DNA of 64,000 nucleotides from Saccharothrix obliqua (GTDB taxonomy: Bacteria; Actinomycetota; Actinomycetes; Mycobacteriales; Pseudonocardiaceae). Location of the stretch: contig NZ_JAHXGQ010000005.1 of NCBI RefSeq assembly GCF_019375475.1, forward strand, positions 124,001 to 188,000, read 5' to 3'. The position numbers and the translations under genes are program-made. The number at the start of each line of letters is the position of its first letter. Within the stretch, counting starts at the first letter, position 1. Shown one piece after another: positions 1 to 9,500 of this stretch. The notes under the pieces are model-generated. The model was not told where the DNA came from. It did not search any database and saw nothing but the letters and a program-made list of their open reading frames with translations.

Positions 1-1565
1 GCGTAGTCGGTGTCGAGCGTGTCCCGCGCCACCACCGAGTAGAAGTGCGCCTGCCGCCCGTCGCCCTTGGGCCGCAGCAGCCGCCCGAGCCGCTGCGCCT
101 CCTCCTGACGTGACCCGAACGTGCCCGACACCTGCACCGCGACCGACGCCTCCGGGAGGTCGATGGAGAAGTTCGCCACCTTCGACACCACCAACGTCCG
201 CAGCTCACCCCGCCGGAAGCGGTCGAACAACGCCTCGCGCTCCTTGTTCTTGGTGGAGCCCTGGATCACCGGCGCGTCCAGCGCCTCGCCCAGCGATTCC
301 AACTGGTCGAGGTACGCGCCGATCACCAACGTGGGCTCGTCGGGGTGCCGGTCGAGGATCGCGCGCACGACGGGCAGCTTCGTGCGGGCCGTGGAGCACA
401 GCTTGTACCGCTCCTCCGGCTCGGCCGTCGCGTACTCCAGCCGCTCGTTGTCGGTGAGCGTCACCCGGACCTCGGTGCACTCGGCGGGCGCGATCCAGCC
501 CTGCGCCTCGATGTCGCGCCACGGCACGTCGTACCGCTTGGGCCCGATGAGCGAGAAGACGTCGCCCTCCTGGCCGTCCTCGCGGACCAGGGTCGCGGTC
601 AGCCCGAGCCGTCGCCGGGACTGGAGGTCGGCGGTCATCCGGAACACCGGGGCGGGCAGCAGGTGCACCTCGTCGTAGACGATCAGGCCCCAGTCGCGGG
701 AGTCGAACAGCTCCAGGTGCTTGTACTCGCCCTTCGACTTGCGGGTGATCACCTGGTAGGTGGCGATGGTGACGGGGCGGATCTCCTTGCGCTCACCCGA
801 GTATTCGCCGATCTCGTCCTCGGTGAGCGACGTGCGGGCCACCAGCTCCCGCTTCCACTGCCGTCCCGCGACGGTGTTCGTGACCAGGATCAGCGTGGTC
901 GCGCCCGCCTCCGCCATGGCCGCCGCGCCGACCAGCGTCTTGCCCGCGCCGCACGGCAGCACCACCACGCCCGAGCCGCCCGCCCAGAACGCCTGCGCGG
1001 CGAGCCGCTGGTAGTCGCGCAGCCGCCAGCCGTCCTCCACCAGGTCGATGGGGTGCGCCTCGCCGTCCACGTAGCCCGCCAGGTCCTCGGCCGGCCAGCC
1101 GACCTTGAGCAGCGTCTGCTTGAGCCGACCGCGTTCGCTGGGGTGCACGACGACGGTGTCGTCGTCGATCCGCTCGCCCAGCATGGGCTTGATCTTCTTG
1201 TTCCGCAGCACCTCTTCCAGCACCGCGCGGTCCAGGGAGTTCAGCACCAGGCCGTGCGCGGGGTGGTTGGCGAGCTGGAGCCGGCCGTAACGACCCATGG
1301 TGTCCACCACGTCCACCAGCAACGGCTGCGGCACCGGGTAGCGGGAGAAGCGGACCAGGGCGTCCACCACCTGCTCGGCGTCGTGCCCGGCGGCGCGGGC
1401 GTTCCACAGCGCGAGCGGGGTGACGCGGTAGGTGTGGACGTGCTCGGGGGCGCGCTCCAGCTCGGCGAACGGCGCGATGGCGGTGCGCGCGTCGTCCGAC
1501 AGCGGGTGGTCGACCTCCAGCAGCAGGGTCTTGTCCGACTGGACGATCAGTGGGCCGTCGGTCAC
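1..1565 (-). CDS. xpb: XPB/ERCC3-type DNA repair helicase (3' end outside window)
   Basis: This is a superfamily 2 DNA helicase of the bacterial XPB family, a 3'-5' unwinding enzyme linked to nucleotide excision repair. About 521 codons are visible. A substrate-recognition N-terminus is followed by Walker A (PCGAGKT, near residue 205), a DEVH box (near 295), the SAT-like motif LGLTATLVREDG, and motif VI (EAQRLGRLLRPKG, near 485). The family is about 540-550 residues, so only a short C-terminal tail lies beyond position 1. The GTG start at 1565 has AGGAG nine bases upstream. Its usual neighbour, a helicase-associated protein, lies about 10 kb away at 11832-14075. The product assignment is secure. 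Confidence 0.95.
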   Translation of the reverse strand, partial: MTDGPLIVQSDKTLLLEVDHPLSDDARTAIAPFAELERAPEHVHTYRVTPLALWNARAAGHDAEQVVDALVRFSRYPVPQPLLVDVVDTMGRYGRLQLANHPAHGLVLNSLDRAVLEEVLRNKKIKPMLGERIDDDTVVVHPSERGRLKQTLLKVGWPAEDLAGYVDGEAHPIDLVEDGWRLRDYQRLAAQAFWAGGSGVVVLPCGAGKTLVGAAAMAEAGATTLILVTNTVAGRQWKRELVARTSLTEDEIGEYSGERKEIRPVTIATYQVITRKSKGEYKHLELFDSRDWGLIVYDEVHLLPAPVFRMTADLQSRRRLGLTATLVREDGQEGDVFSLIGPKRYDVPWRDIEAQGWIAPAECTEVRVTLTDNERLEYATAEPEERYKLCSTARTKLPVVRAILDRHPDEPTLVIGAYLDQLESLGEALDAPVIQGSTKNKEREALFDRFRRGELRTLVVSKVANFSIDLPEASVAVQVSGTFGSRQEEAQRLGRLLRPKGDGRQAHFYSVVARDTLDTDY

Positions 1566-1601
1566 GAGAACGCACTCCTGTCGTTGGCGTACCTCCAGTG
1601 T

Positions 1602-1694
1602 TCCAACCGGGTGCAAGTCGGCGACTGAAAGTGCCCGCACGTGCACGGAAAGCACATGGACTCGGTTCGGTAAAGCCGCGTACACCCGGTTGGA
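1602..1694. promoter_or_regulatory. Divergent promoter region with a 12-bp inverted repeat
   Basis: The 207-bp gap between the XPB helicase and the first cysteine-rich gene holds a perfect inverted repeat: TCCAACCGGGTG at 1602-1613 and its complement CACCCGGTTGGA at 1683-1694. One arm lies near each divergent start. Each copy is followed shortly by GCAA on the plus strand. A shared operator or a structured leader are both possible; no known regulator motif was recognised. Confidence 0.35.
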
Positions 1695-1772
1695 GCAACG
1701 GATAGCGTGCCCTGCCTCGCCTGCGCCAGCGCGCAACCGGCGGGGTCCCCGATTACTGGAACGAAGGTCATC

Positions 1773-2360
1773 ATGAGCACGGACGCGCCCGCGCCCACCC
1801 CCAACTTCCCGCCCCCGCCGCCGCAGCAGCAGCCGGAACCCGCCGCGCCGAAGAAGAAGAGCCTCGTGGTGCGGATCCTGACCACGCTGGCCGGCATCGT
1901 GGTCGCGGCGCTGGTCGTGTACGGCTTCAACTACTTCACCAGCGACGCCGCGCAGTCCAAGGCGGGCGAGTGCGCGAGCCTCACCGGCACGCCCAGCAAG
2001 CCGGACTTCAAGACGGTCGACTGCGGCTCGTCCGAGGCGAACTACACGATCGGCAAGGTGCTCGGCTCGCTGTCCGAGTCGTGCGGCACCGACTACTACG
2101 ACGAGTACACCGAGACCGCCCGCCGCGGCCCCGACTCGAAGCTGTGCCTGGTGCCGAACCTGAAGGAAGGCTCCTGCTACGAGCTGGACAACTCCAGCAC
2201 CGTCGGCTACCCGCCCGTGGACTGCGGCAAGTCGGGCGTGATGAAGCTGGTCAAGCTGGTCAAGGGCAGCGCGGACGAGTCGGCGTGCACCGACGGCGCG
2301 CCGATGACCTTCTCGGAGCCGAAGCAGACGTTCTGCTTCGCACCGGCCGAGAGCGCCTGA
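1773..2360 (+). CDS. Membrane-anchored cysteine-rich protein, LppU/SCO3897-like (paralogue 1)
   Basis: This predicted protein of 195 residues has a Pro/Gln-rich cytoplasmic N-terminus, one membrane segment (roughly VVRILTTLAGIVVAALVVYG) and an exported domain with eight cysteines. The cysteines fall in the order GEC, DC, SC, LC, GSCY, DC, AC, FC, matching the three genes that follow. The pattern resembles the LppU/SCO3897 type of actinobacterial surface protein, whose biochemical role is unknown. The ATG at 1773 was chosen because the Ser-Thr-Asp start precedes the low-complexity region; an in-frame ATG at 1707 is less likely. The gene heads a same-strand run of four paralogues. Confidence 0.75.
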   Translation: MSTDAPAPTPNFPPPPPQQQPEPAAPKKKSLVVRILTTLAGIVVAALVVYGFNYFTSDAAQSKAGECASLTGTPSKPDFKTVDCGSSEANYTIGKVLGSLSESCGTDYYDEYTETARRGPDSKLCLVPNLKEGSCYELDNSSTVGYPPVDCGKSGVMKLVKLVKGSADESACTDGAPMTFSEPKQTFCFAPAESA

Positions 2361-2429
2361 TCGCCGGGACGGGTGTGCGTGCCGATACCGTCTGTGTTCG
2401 TCACGCGCACCCGTCCAGCGAGGATGATC

Positions 2430-3563
2430 ATGAGCAACGAGCCGAACCAGCCCGCCGAGGACGCGCCCGAGCCGAAGTCCCAGGCCGGCGGCCAGGCCAC
2501 CCCCGCCGCCGGGGCAGCAGATCCCAACGCCCCGAAGCCGGCACCCACCACCGAACCCCGGACCGCCTCGCAGCCACCCGCCGAAAGCGCCGCCGCGCAG
2601 CCTGATGCCGATGCCTCGGCCGCCGCCCAGTCGGCCGCTGGGGGTGCCGCCGCGCAGCCTGACGCCGCTGCCCCGGCCGCCGCGCAGCCCGGCGCCGATG
2701 CCTCGGCCGCCGCGCAGTCGGCTGCCGGAGGTGCCGCTGCGCAGCCCGACACCGATGCCTCGGCCGCCGCGCGGTCGGCCGCCGGAGGTGCCGCCGCGCA
2801 GCCTGACGCCGGTGCCCCGGCCGCGCAGTCGGCCGCTGGAGGTGCCGCGCAGCCCGATGCCGGTGCCCCGGCCGCCACCCCGTCGGCCGCGGGAAGCGCC
2901 GCCACGCAGTCCGATCCCTCCAGCCCCGCCGCCGGGAGTCCTGCCGTCGCGCAGCCGGACGGCACCGCGCAGCCCGGCGCTGCCGCCTCCGCCACCGGCG
3001 CGGGTCAGCGTTACCTGGTCAACCCCGACGAGGACACCGAAGCCGAGCCCGCCCGGGACGCGGGCGGTGCGGGGAAGAAGGCCGTGCTGGTCCTGCTGGC
3101 CATCGTGGTGGCGGTGGGCGGTTTCTTCGGCATCCGGTACTTCGTCACCAACAACGCCGCCGCGTCGGCGGGCGACTGCGTGAGCCTCAGCGGCCAGAAC
3201 AACGACCGCGCCGACGTCCAGACGCTCGACTGCGGTGACGACAAGGCGTCGTTCAAGGTCGGCAAGGTGCTCGACCAGGCCGAATCCATGTGCCCGGAGG
3301 AGGGCCTGTACACGGAGGTGTCCCCGACGTCGAGCGTCGGCGACGGCTACAAGCTGTGCCTGCTGCCCAACATGGTCGAGGGCGCCTGCTACAAGCCGGA
3401 CGAGGGTGTCGGGTTCGCCAAGGGCGAGTGCGTGGGAACTGATGCGTTCAAGGTGACCAAGGTCATCAACGACTCGACGGACCTGGCGCAGTGCCCGGAC
3501 AGCGCCGGCATGTCGTACCCGGAGCCGGCCATCACGTACTGCCTGGCACCCGCTGAGCTGTAA
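2430..3563 (+). CDS. Membrane-anchored cysteine-rich protein with Ala/Pro/Gln repeats (paralogue 2)
   Basis: This 377-residue protein has the same layout as paralogue 1, with a greatly expanded cytoplasmic N-terminus. Residues of about 50-190 are degenerate repeats of a roughly 19-residue unit of the type AAAQPDADASAAAQSAAGG, matched by tandem repeats in the DNA at about 2590-2900. A membrane helix (KAVLVLLAIVVAVGGFFGI) follows, then the eight-cysteine domain (AGDC to TYCLAP). The ATG at 2430 follows GCGAGG; an in-frame ATG at 2424 is an alternative. The repeat region probably works as a flexible cytoplasmic spacer or partner-binding tail. Function is unknown. Confidence 0.75.
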   Translation: MSNEPNQPAEDAPEPKSQAGGQATPAAGAADPNAPKPAPTTEPRTASQPPAESAAAQPDADASAAAQSAAGGAAAQPDAAAPAAAQPGADASAAAQSAAGGAAAQPDTDASAAARSAAGGAAAQPDAGAPAAQSAAGGAAQPDAGAPAATPSAAGSAATQSDPSSPAAGSPAVAQPDGTAQPGAAASATGAGQRYLVNPDEDTEAEPARDAGGAGKKAVLVLLAIVVAVGGFFGIRYFVTNNAAASAGDCVSLSGQNNDRADVQTLDCGDDKASFKVGKVLDQAESMCPEEGLYTEVSPTSSVGDGYKLCLLPNMVEGACYKPDEGVGFAKGECVGTDAFKVTKVINDSTDLAQCPDSAGMSYPEPAITYCLAPAEL

Positions 3564-3600
3564 CCACATGCGGTGAACCCGCTCAACCGGGCACGCGGCC

Positions 3601-4083
3601 GTGCCGATATGCCTGTCCGTGCGGAAGATCGGGTGGGTCATCGGCGCGGTCGCCGCCGTGGTGCTGGGCGGGTACGCGTGGAGCCTGATCGGCCAGGAGG
3701 ACCACCCGCGGCCGGGTGAGTGCGCGAGCGTCACGGGGCAGGCCGCGCAAGCCCGGTACGAGGCCCTCGACTGCGGGGTCGAGCGGGCGAACGTGAAGGT
3801 CGCCAAGGTCGTCGAGAACGAGGCCGCGTGCCCCCGGGGCGGCGCGCCGTACGCGGCGTACTCGGCCTCGGTGACGCTGTGCCTGATGCCGAACTTCGTC
3901 GAGGGCGGCTGCTACCGGCAGGACCGCGAGGCCGGTGTGCGCAAGGTCGACTGCACCGAGGCCGACGCGGTGAAGGTGGTCAAAGCCGCCCACGGCACCG
4001 CCGCCTGCGGTGACGACCGGACCCTCACCTACCCGGAACCCCGGGTCACCTTCTGCCTGTCCCGAGCCAACCCGTCGCGCTGA
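3601..4083 (+). CDS. Membrane-anchored cysteine-rich protein (paralogue 3, minimal form)
   Basis: This is the shortest of the four paralogues, up to 160 residues. It has almost no cytoplasmic tail: a few residues, then a membrane segment (IGWVIGAVAAVVLGGYAW) and the same eight-cysteine domain (PGEC, DC, AC, LC, GGCY, DC, AC, FC). It lies 37 bp after paralogue 2, so co-transcription is likely. A GTG at 3619 is an alternative start that would leave only three residues before the hydrophobic segment. The conserved core without the variable tail suggests that the exported domain is the functional unit. Confidence 0.7.
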   Translation: MPICLSVRKIGWVIGAVAAVVLGGYAWSLIGQEDHPRPGECASVTGQAAQARYEALDCGVERANVKVAKVVENEAACPRGGAPYAAYSASVTLCLMPNFVEGGCYRQDREAGVRKVDCTEADAVKVVKAAHGTAACGDDRTLTYPEPRVTFCLSRANPSR

Positions 4084-4258
4084 ACGGCTCGCCGCGCCGC
4101 CGCGCTCCCGGCAGTCCGCTCGGCGCCGCGTGGCCGCTCAGATCGGCTGATCCGCCTCTCGCCGCCAGCCGGTGAACCGGCTCCGACCTGCCGAATTCGC
4201 TGCGCCCGCGAGCCTCCCGGCGGTACGTTCCGCTCGTCCGACCCGAGAGGAACGCCGC

Positions 4259-5089
4259 GTGACCACGCCACCGAACCCGCCCCCCTACGGCCCGCCACCA
4301 GGTGGCTACCCGCCGCCCCCGCCGCAGGGCTGGGGACAGCAACCCCAACAAGCCCCGCCGCCGATGCCCGGCTGGGAACAGCAGGCCGCACAGCCACCGG
4401 CGTGGGGGCAGCAGGTCGGCGGGGCCCAGTACCCGGGCGGTCAGCCGGGCGGGGCGCAGTACCCGGGCGGGCAGCCCGGGTGGGAGCAGCAGCCGCCGCC
4501 GGTCGGTCAACCCGCGTTCACCGGGCCGCCCCTCGGATTCCCCGCCGGGCAGCAGAACTTCCCGCCCCCGCCCAAGAGCGGCACGTCGAACAAGGCCAAG
4601 GCGTTGATCGGGGCCGTCGCCCTGGGCATCGTCGGCATCGTCGTGGTCGGCTTCATCGCGGGCATCGGCAGCCCGGGACGGGCGGAGGCGGGCGATTGCA
4701 TCAAGGTCAACTCGGTCAGCGCCTCCAACGCGGACGTCGACACGATCGACTGCAACTCGCCCGAGGCGGCGTTCAAGGTGGCGGTCAACCTCGACAGCAG
4801 TCGTGACTCGTGCCCGGCGGGGGACTACTCCGAGTACAGCGACCGCGGCGGCCGGCGCAGCAACGGCTTCAAGCTCTGCCTGGTCTTCAACGCCCGCGAG
4901 GGCGACTGCTTCAAGCAGGAGGGGACGATTGTCGCGGGCAAAACCACCAAGGTGACCTGCGATTCCCGGGCCACGCACAAGGTGACCAAGGTCGCCAGCA
5001 CGCAGGACGAGAACGCGTGCCAACGCGGCGAGACCGTGTTCGTTTACTCACAGCCCGCTACCACGATCTGCATGGCCGAGAACGAATAG
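4259..5089 (+). CDS. Membrane-anchored cysteine-rich protein with Pro/Gly/Gln-rich tail (paralogue 4)
   Basis: This 276-residue protein starts with about 100 residues rich in Pro, Gly, Gln and Tyr, including two GGAQYPGGQPG repeats, typical of actinobacterial membrane proteins with disordered cytoplasmic tails. A transmembrane helix (ALIGAVALGIVGIVVVGFIAG) and the eight-cysteine exported domain follow. The GTG start at 4259 is preceded by GAGAGGA at good spacing, which decides against an upstream in-frame ATG at 4172. A 175-bp gap to paralogue 3 leaves room for a separate promoter. Role unknown. Confidence 0.78.
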   Translation: MTTPPNPPPYGPPPGGYPPPPPQGWGQQPQQAPPPMPGWEQQAAQPPAWGQQVGGAQYPGGQPGGAQYPGGQPGWEQQPPPVGQPAFTGPPLGFPAGQQNFPPPPKSGTSNKAKALIGAVALGIVGIVVVGFIAGIGSPGRAEAGDCIKVNSVSASNADVDTIDCNSPEAAFKVAVNLDSSRDSCPAGDYSEYSDRGGRRSNGFKLCLVFNAREGDCFKQEGTIVAGKTTKVTCDSRATHKVTKVASTQDENACQRGETVFVYSQPATTICMAENE

Positions 5090-5096
5090 CAAAACC

Positions 5097-5127
5097 GGGG
5101 CCTTCCGCGATCACCGCGGAAGGCCCC
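5097..5127. terminator. Hairpin terminator between convergent genes
   Basis: A perfect 13-bp stem (5097-5109 paired with 5115-5127) with a five-base loop lies between the stop of paralogue 4 and the stop of the lipoprotein gene on the other strand. It can serve both directions. There is no long T-tract, as is normal in high-GC actinobacteria. Confidence 0.85.
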
Positions 5128-5158
5128 CTACAAAGAGCGACCGCCTGATCGCGCGGCG

Positions 5159-6136
5159 CTAGTTCGTGGTGCCCGGCGGCAGCAGGGCCTGCACGTCCAA
5201 CCGACCCGGCAACACGTCCTCGGTGTCCATCATGTCGGCGACCCGCTGGAGCCGGATCGGGTTGAGCGACAACGGGAACGTCCCCACGGACACCAGGGCC
5301 GCCGTCTGCTGGTCGACGTCCACGTAACCGGTCAACGCGTCCTGCACGGTCAGCTTGTTGTTCGTCGCGAGCTGCTGCGCGTCCCGCAACACCTGGCGGA
5401 ACAGGGCCAGCGCCTTGGGGTTGGCCTCGGCGAACTTCAGGCTCGACGCGTACCCGGACACCGGGAAGTCCTTGGTGGGCCCGACAGCCGTGTCCGTCAC
5501 GATCCGCGCGCCGACGTCGCGCTGCGCCTTGGTGATGAACGGCTCGGTCATCCAGGCCGCGTCGACCTGCTTCTCCTCCATCGCCGTCACCATCTGCTCG
5601 AACGGCATGGTCTTCAACGTGATCCGCTGCTTCTCCACGCCCGCGGTGTCCAGCACGGCCTTGGTGGTCAGCGCGCCGACGTCGGTCTCGCTGTTCACGG
5701 CGATCCGCGGCGCGGCCACCTTCGCCGGGCTGTCGTACTCGGGATTGGTCGTGACCAGCGCCATCGTGTTCGCGCCCGCCTGGTACGCCTCGCCCTGGAG
5801 CTGGAGCTTGGTCCCCTCGGCGACGGCGCGGAACAGGTTCACGTGGCTCGCCCACGTGACGTCCAGCGTCGTGTCGAGCTGCTTGATGCCCTCGGCCTCG
5901 CTGTTCAACGTCACCAGCTGCACGGACAGGCCGGCCTTCTCGAACAGCTTCTCGTTGGTGGCGAGTCGCAGCGGTGCCACGTCGACCACGGGCATGATCC
6001 CGATGCGCAGCGTGTTGCGCTCCAACTCGGGACGCTCGTTGCCGTCGGTGCCCGGCAGGAGGCCGCACGCCGTCAAGGTCGCGGCACACGCGAACAACGC
6101 TGCCGCACGTCGCAGAACACGCGCTGGGGTTGGCAT
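5159..6136 (-). CDS. NitT/TauT-type ABC substrate-binding lipoprotein (orphan)
   Basis: This 325-residue protein has a lipoprotein signal with lipobox LTAC near residue 24 (Arg-rich n-region, Ala-rich h-region). The mature part resembles SsuA/TauA/NMT1-like periplasmic-binding proteins: LRIGIMPVVDVAPLRLATNEKLFEKAGLSV at the start, then EGIKQLDTTLDVTWASH and VDAAWMTEPF. Such proteins capture nitrate, sulfonates, bicarbonate or thiamine precursors for an ABC importer. No permease or ATPase gene is adjacent, so the substrate and partner cannot be told from this window. The ATG has GAGAGGTG just upstream. Confidence 0.85.
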   Translation of the reverse strand: MPTPARVLRRAAALFACAATLTACGLLPGTDGNERPELERNTLRIGIMPVVDVAPLRLATNEKLFEKAGLSVQLVTLNSEAEGIKQLDTTLDVTWASHVNLFRAVAEGTKLQLQGEAYQAGANTMALVTTNPEYDSPAKVAAPRIAVNSETDVGALTTKAVLDTAGVEKQRITLKTMPFEQMVTAMEEKQVDAAWMTEPFITKAQRDVGARIVTDTAVGPTKDFPVSGYASSLKFAEANPKALALFRQVLRDAQQLATNNKLTVQDALTGYVDVDQQTAALVSVGTFPLSLNPIRLQRVADMMDTEDVLPGRLDVQALLPPGTTN

Positions 6137-6546
6137 GTCACCTCTCGCCGCGATGACCTCTTGAGGGGTCTATTTGATCAACCGAATTTTCGACCCAGTT
6201 GTCGATGCGGGGATGGTAACCACCCGGAGGTGTGAAACGACAGCCCTGGCCGATACGGTGAGTGCTTCCAGAGTCTTCCCCGGGACGGGGGTGCGGCACT
6301 ACGCTGCCGGCCGGGTGGCACTAGGGCCGACCGGACCCCCGTGCCTTCCCGTGCGGGGGTGGGGTGCCTAGCCGGCGCGACCGTCCCTGTGCTGCAATTC
6401 GGCCCGAATTCGAGAGTCCCATGCTTCGGTCCGGGGGAGAGGCCGGGGAACACTGCTGCCGGAAGAGGAAGCCCAGGGTGGCCCGTCGAGAGAGAGGTCC
6501 CAGCCAGTCAGGCGTGGGGATTCCACCGCGCTCAGAGAGCCCCGAA
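6137..6546. promoter_or_regulatory. Divergent intergenic region upstream of the conservon
   Basis: These 410 bp separate the lipoprotein gene from the sensor-kinase gene. The part near the lipoprotein start is comparatively AT-rich and probably carries its promoter. A short CCCCCG/CGGGGG hairpin lies at 6336-6359. The rest is compatible with a long leader or with an N-terminal extension of the kinase, since the kinase frame stays open back to 6364. No known operator was recognised. Confidence 0.4.
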
Positions 6547-9500
6547 ATGGGTGACGGACTGGCTGCGCTGCGTGATGGAACTGTGACCGAGTCAACGGGC
6601 GGCGGGCCGACCACCGACGTGCGCGCGCGGCAAAGCGCGGGTACCGCGCCGTGGCGGCTGCGAAACTGGCGGCTGCCGACCAAGTTGGCGGCCGTGCTGC
6701 TGATCCCGACGCTGGCCGCGCTCGCGCTGGGCGGCCTCCGGGTGCAGTCGGACCTCGACGACGCGACCGAGTTCAACCGCCTCGCGAACCAGATCCAGGT
6801 GGAGGCCGCGGTCGCGGACCTCGTGCAGCAGTTGCAGCGCGAGCGCGACCTGAGCACGAGCTACGTGGCGTCCGGCAAGACCGTGGACCGCGTGGTCCTC
6901 GACCGCCAGCTGCGTCGCGTCAACGACATGACCGACGCGCTGAACACCAAGATCTCCGAGCTGAGCGGCGACCTGGGCGACGAGGCCGTCACCCGGTTCC
7001 GCCGCGCCGCCGACCAGCTCAACCGGCTCAACAGCCTCCGCAACGCCGTCCGGGACACCGCGTACCCGTCCGACGCCGTGCTGCGCACCTACTCCGAGTC
7101 CGTGGAGAACCTCCTCGACCTCGGCGAGCAGGCCATCGCCGGCATCAACCACCCCGAGCTGGTGCGGCTGCACCTGGCGACCAACGCCATGTCCCGCATC
7201 AAGGAGCAGGAGTCCCGCAAGCGCGGCATCATGCTCGACGTCTTCCAGCGCGGTGGTTTCGGCCCCGGCCAGGAACGCGCGCTGCTGGCCGCCAACGCCG
7301 AGCTGGACGCGGCGCGCAACGACTTCCGCAAGTCGGCGACGCCCGACCAGGCCAAGATCTACGACGACATGGTCACCGGCCTGATCGTCGACACCGCGAA
7401 CGACATGCAGGAGTCGGCGCTCAACCTCGCCACCGAGGACAAGAGCCTGTCGACGCTGCGCCCGGAGAAGTGGGACATCGCGTCCACGCTGACCGTGAAC
7501 CTCACCCGGGACGTGGAGAACCTGCTGCTGGAGCAGCTCCAGAACCGCACCGACGAGCTGACCGGCGAGGCGCGCACCGCCGCGCTGCGCGACTCCGGCA
7601 TCGTGCTCGGCGCGCTGCTGCTCGCCATGGTGATGGCGTTGTTCGTGGCCCGCTCGATCCTCAACCCGCTGCGCACGCTGCGCCGCACCGCCCTGGAGGT
7701 CGCGGACCACGGTCTGCCGGACGCGGTCAGCCGCATCCTGGTCGACCCCAACCCGCAGGAGGCGGCGAAGACCGCCATCGAGCCGGTGCCGATCACCACC
7801 AAGGAGGAGGTCGGCCAGGTCGCGCGGGCGTTCGACGCCGTGCACGGCGAAGCGGTCCGGCTGGCCGCCGAGCAGGCGCTGCTGCGCGACAACGTCAACT
7901 CGATGTTCGTCAACCTCTCCCGCCGCTCGCAGGCGCTGGTGGAGCGCCAGCTCAACCTGATCGACCGGCTGGAGCAGGACGAGCAGGACCCGGACCAGCT
8001 CGCCTCGCTGTTCGAGCTGGACCACCTCGCGACCCGGATGCGCCGCAACTCGGAGAACCTGCTGGTCCTCTCCGGCACCGACCTGTCGCGGCGGCTCACC
8101 CGACCGGTGCCCGCGGCGGAGGTGCTCGGCGCGGCCGTGTCCGAGGTCGAGCAGTACGCCCGCGTGCAGGTCGGCCAGACCCCGGAGCTGACCGTCCAGG
8201 GCCGCGCGGTCAACGACCTCGTGCACCTCATCGCGGAGCTGCTGGACAACGCGACCGCGTTCTCCGACCCGGTCACCAAGGTCACCGTGCGCACCGCGCG
8301 CACCCGTCACGGCGAACTGGCGATCGAGATCCAGGACCGCGGCGTGGGCATGGCGGAGCAGGAGATCGCCGACGCCAACGAACGCCTCGCCGACCCGCCG
8401 GACGTGGACGTCGCGGTGTCCCGCCGGATGGGCCTGTACGTGGTGGCGCGGCTGGCGAAGCGGCACGACATCAAGGTCCGGTTGCGCGCCAACGAGGACA
8501 TCGAGGGCGGCACCACCGCGCTCGTCGTGGTGCCCGAGGCCCTGGTCGCGGCGCCCACCGCGGCGGGCTCGCCGCTCGGCGCGCCGCAGGAGTCCGTGTT
8601 CGGCACGCCGGCCGCCACCTACCCGCCCGCGCAGAACCCGGCGGAGCGGGCCAGCGGCATCGCGGGCGCGTTCACCGGCTCCATGCCGCGCCTGGACGAG
8701 GAACCCGCGTTCCCGGTGAGCTTCGTGCGCGGCGAGGGCGAGCAGGACGCGGCGGCGCTGCCGACGTTCGGCGAGACGCCGGCGGAGACCTCCGGCGAGG
8801 TGTCCCAGCCGTGGCTGCCGCTCGGCGACGACATGACCGCGCGGGACGTCGAGCACGAGCCGTCCGGCACGTTCGGCGAGCCGACCCTGTTCACCGCCTA
8901 CGAGGACCGCCGGGACGAGGACGACCCGGACGGCCACGGCTTCGAGACGACCCAGTTCGCGCCCGCGATCGACCACCCGACCGCGGCAGGCGGCCCGTTC
9001 GTCGACGCGGCGCCGGTCGAGGAGCCCGAACCCGTGCGCCGCAACGGTTTCACGCCACACGAAGCCGAGCCCGCCGACACCGAGCCTGCCGACGTCGAGC
9101 CGGCCAAGGCCCGGCCCGCCAGGGCCGAGCACGACCTGGACGCGCCGACCGAGCGGCTGCCGATCTACGAAGCCGTGCTCTCCCAGTGGTTCCAGGCGGT
9201 CGGCAGCGAGACGTCCGCGGCGACCGCCCAGGACGTGCCGCCCGCGCCGCGGCCCGAGCCGGCGGAGGAACCCGTCGAGCCGACGCCCGCCCCGGCCGAC
9301 GCGGCGGCGCCGGTCGTCGCGCCGCGCGAGGTCGACCAGGGCCGCGCGTTCACCGGTGGCGGCCTGCCCAAGCGGCAGCCCGGTTCGCCCGACAACCTGC
9401 CCAAGCGCGCTGTGGAGGTGCCCCGCGTGACCGAGCCCGAGTCCGAGCCGGTGGCGCACGACCGCACCGGGCAGGACTCCGCCAGGCACGACTTCGCCGC

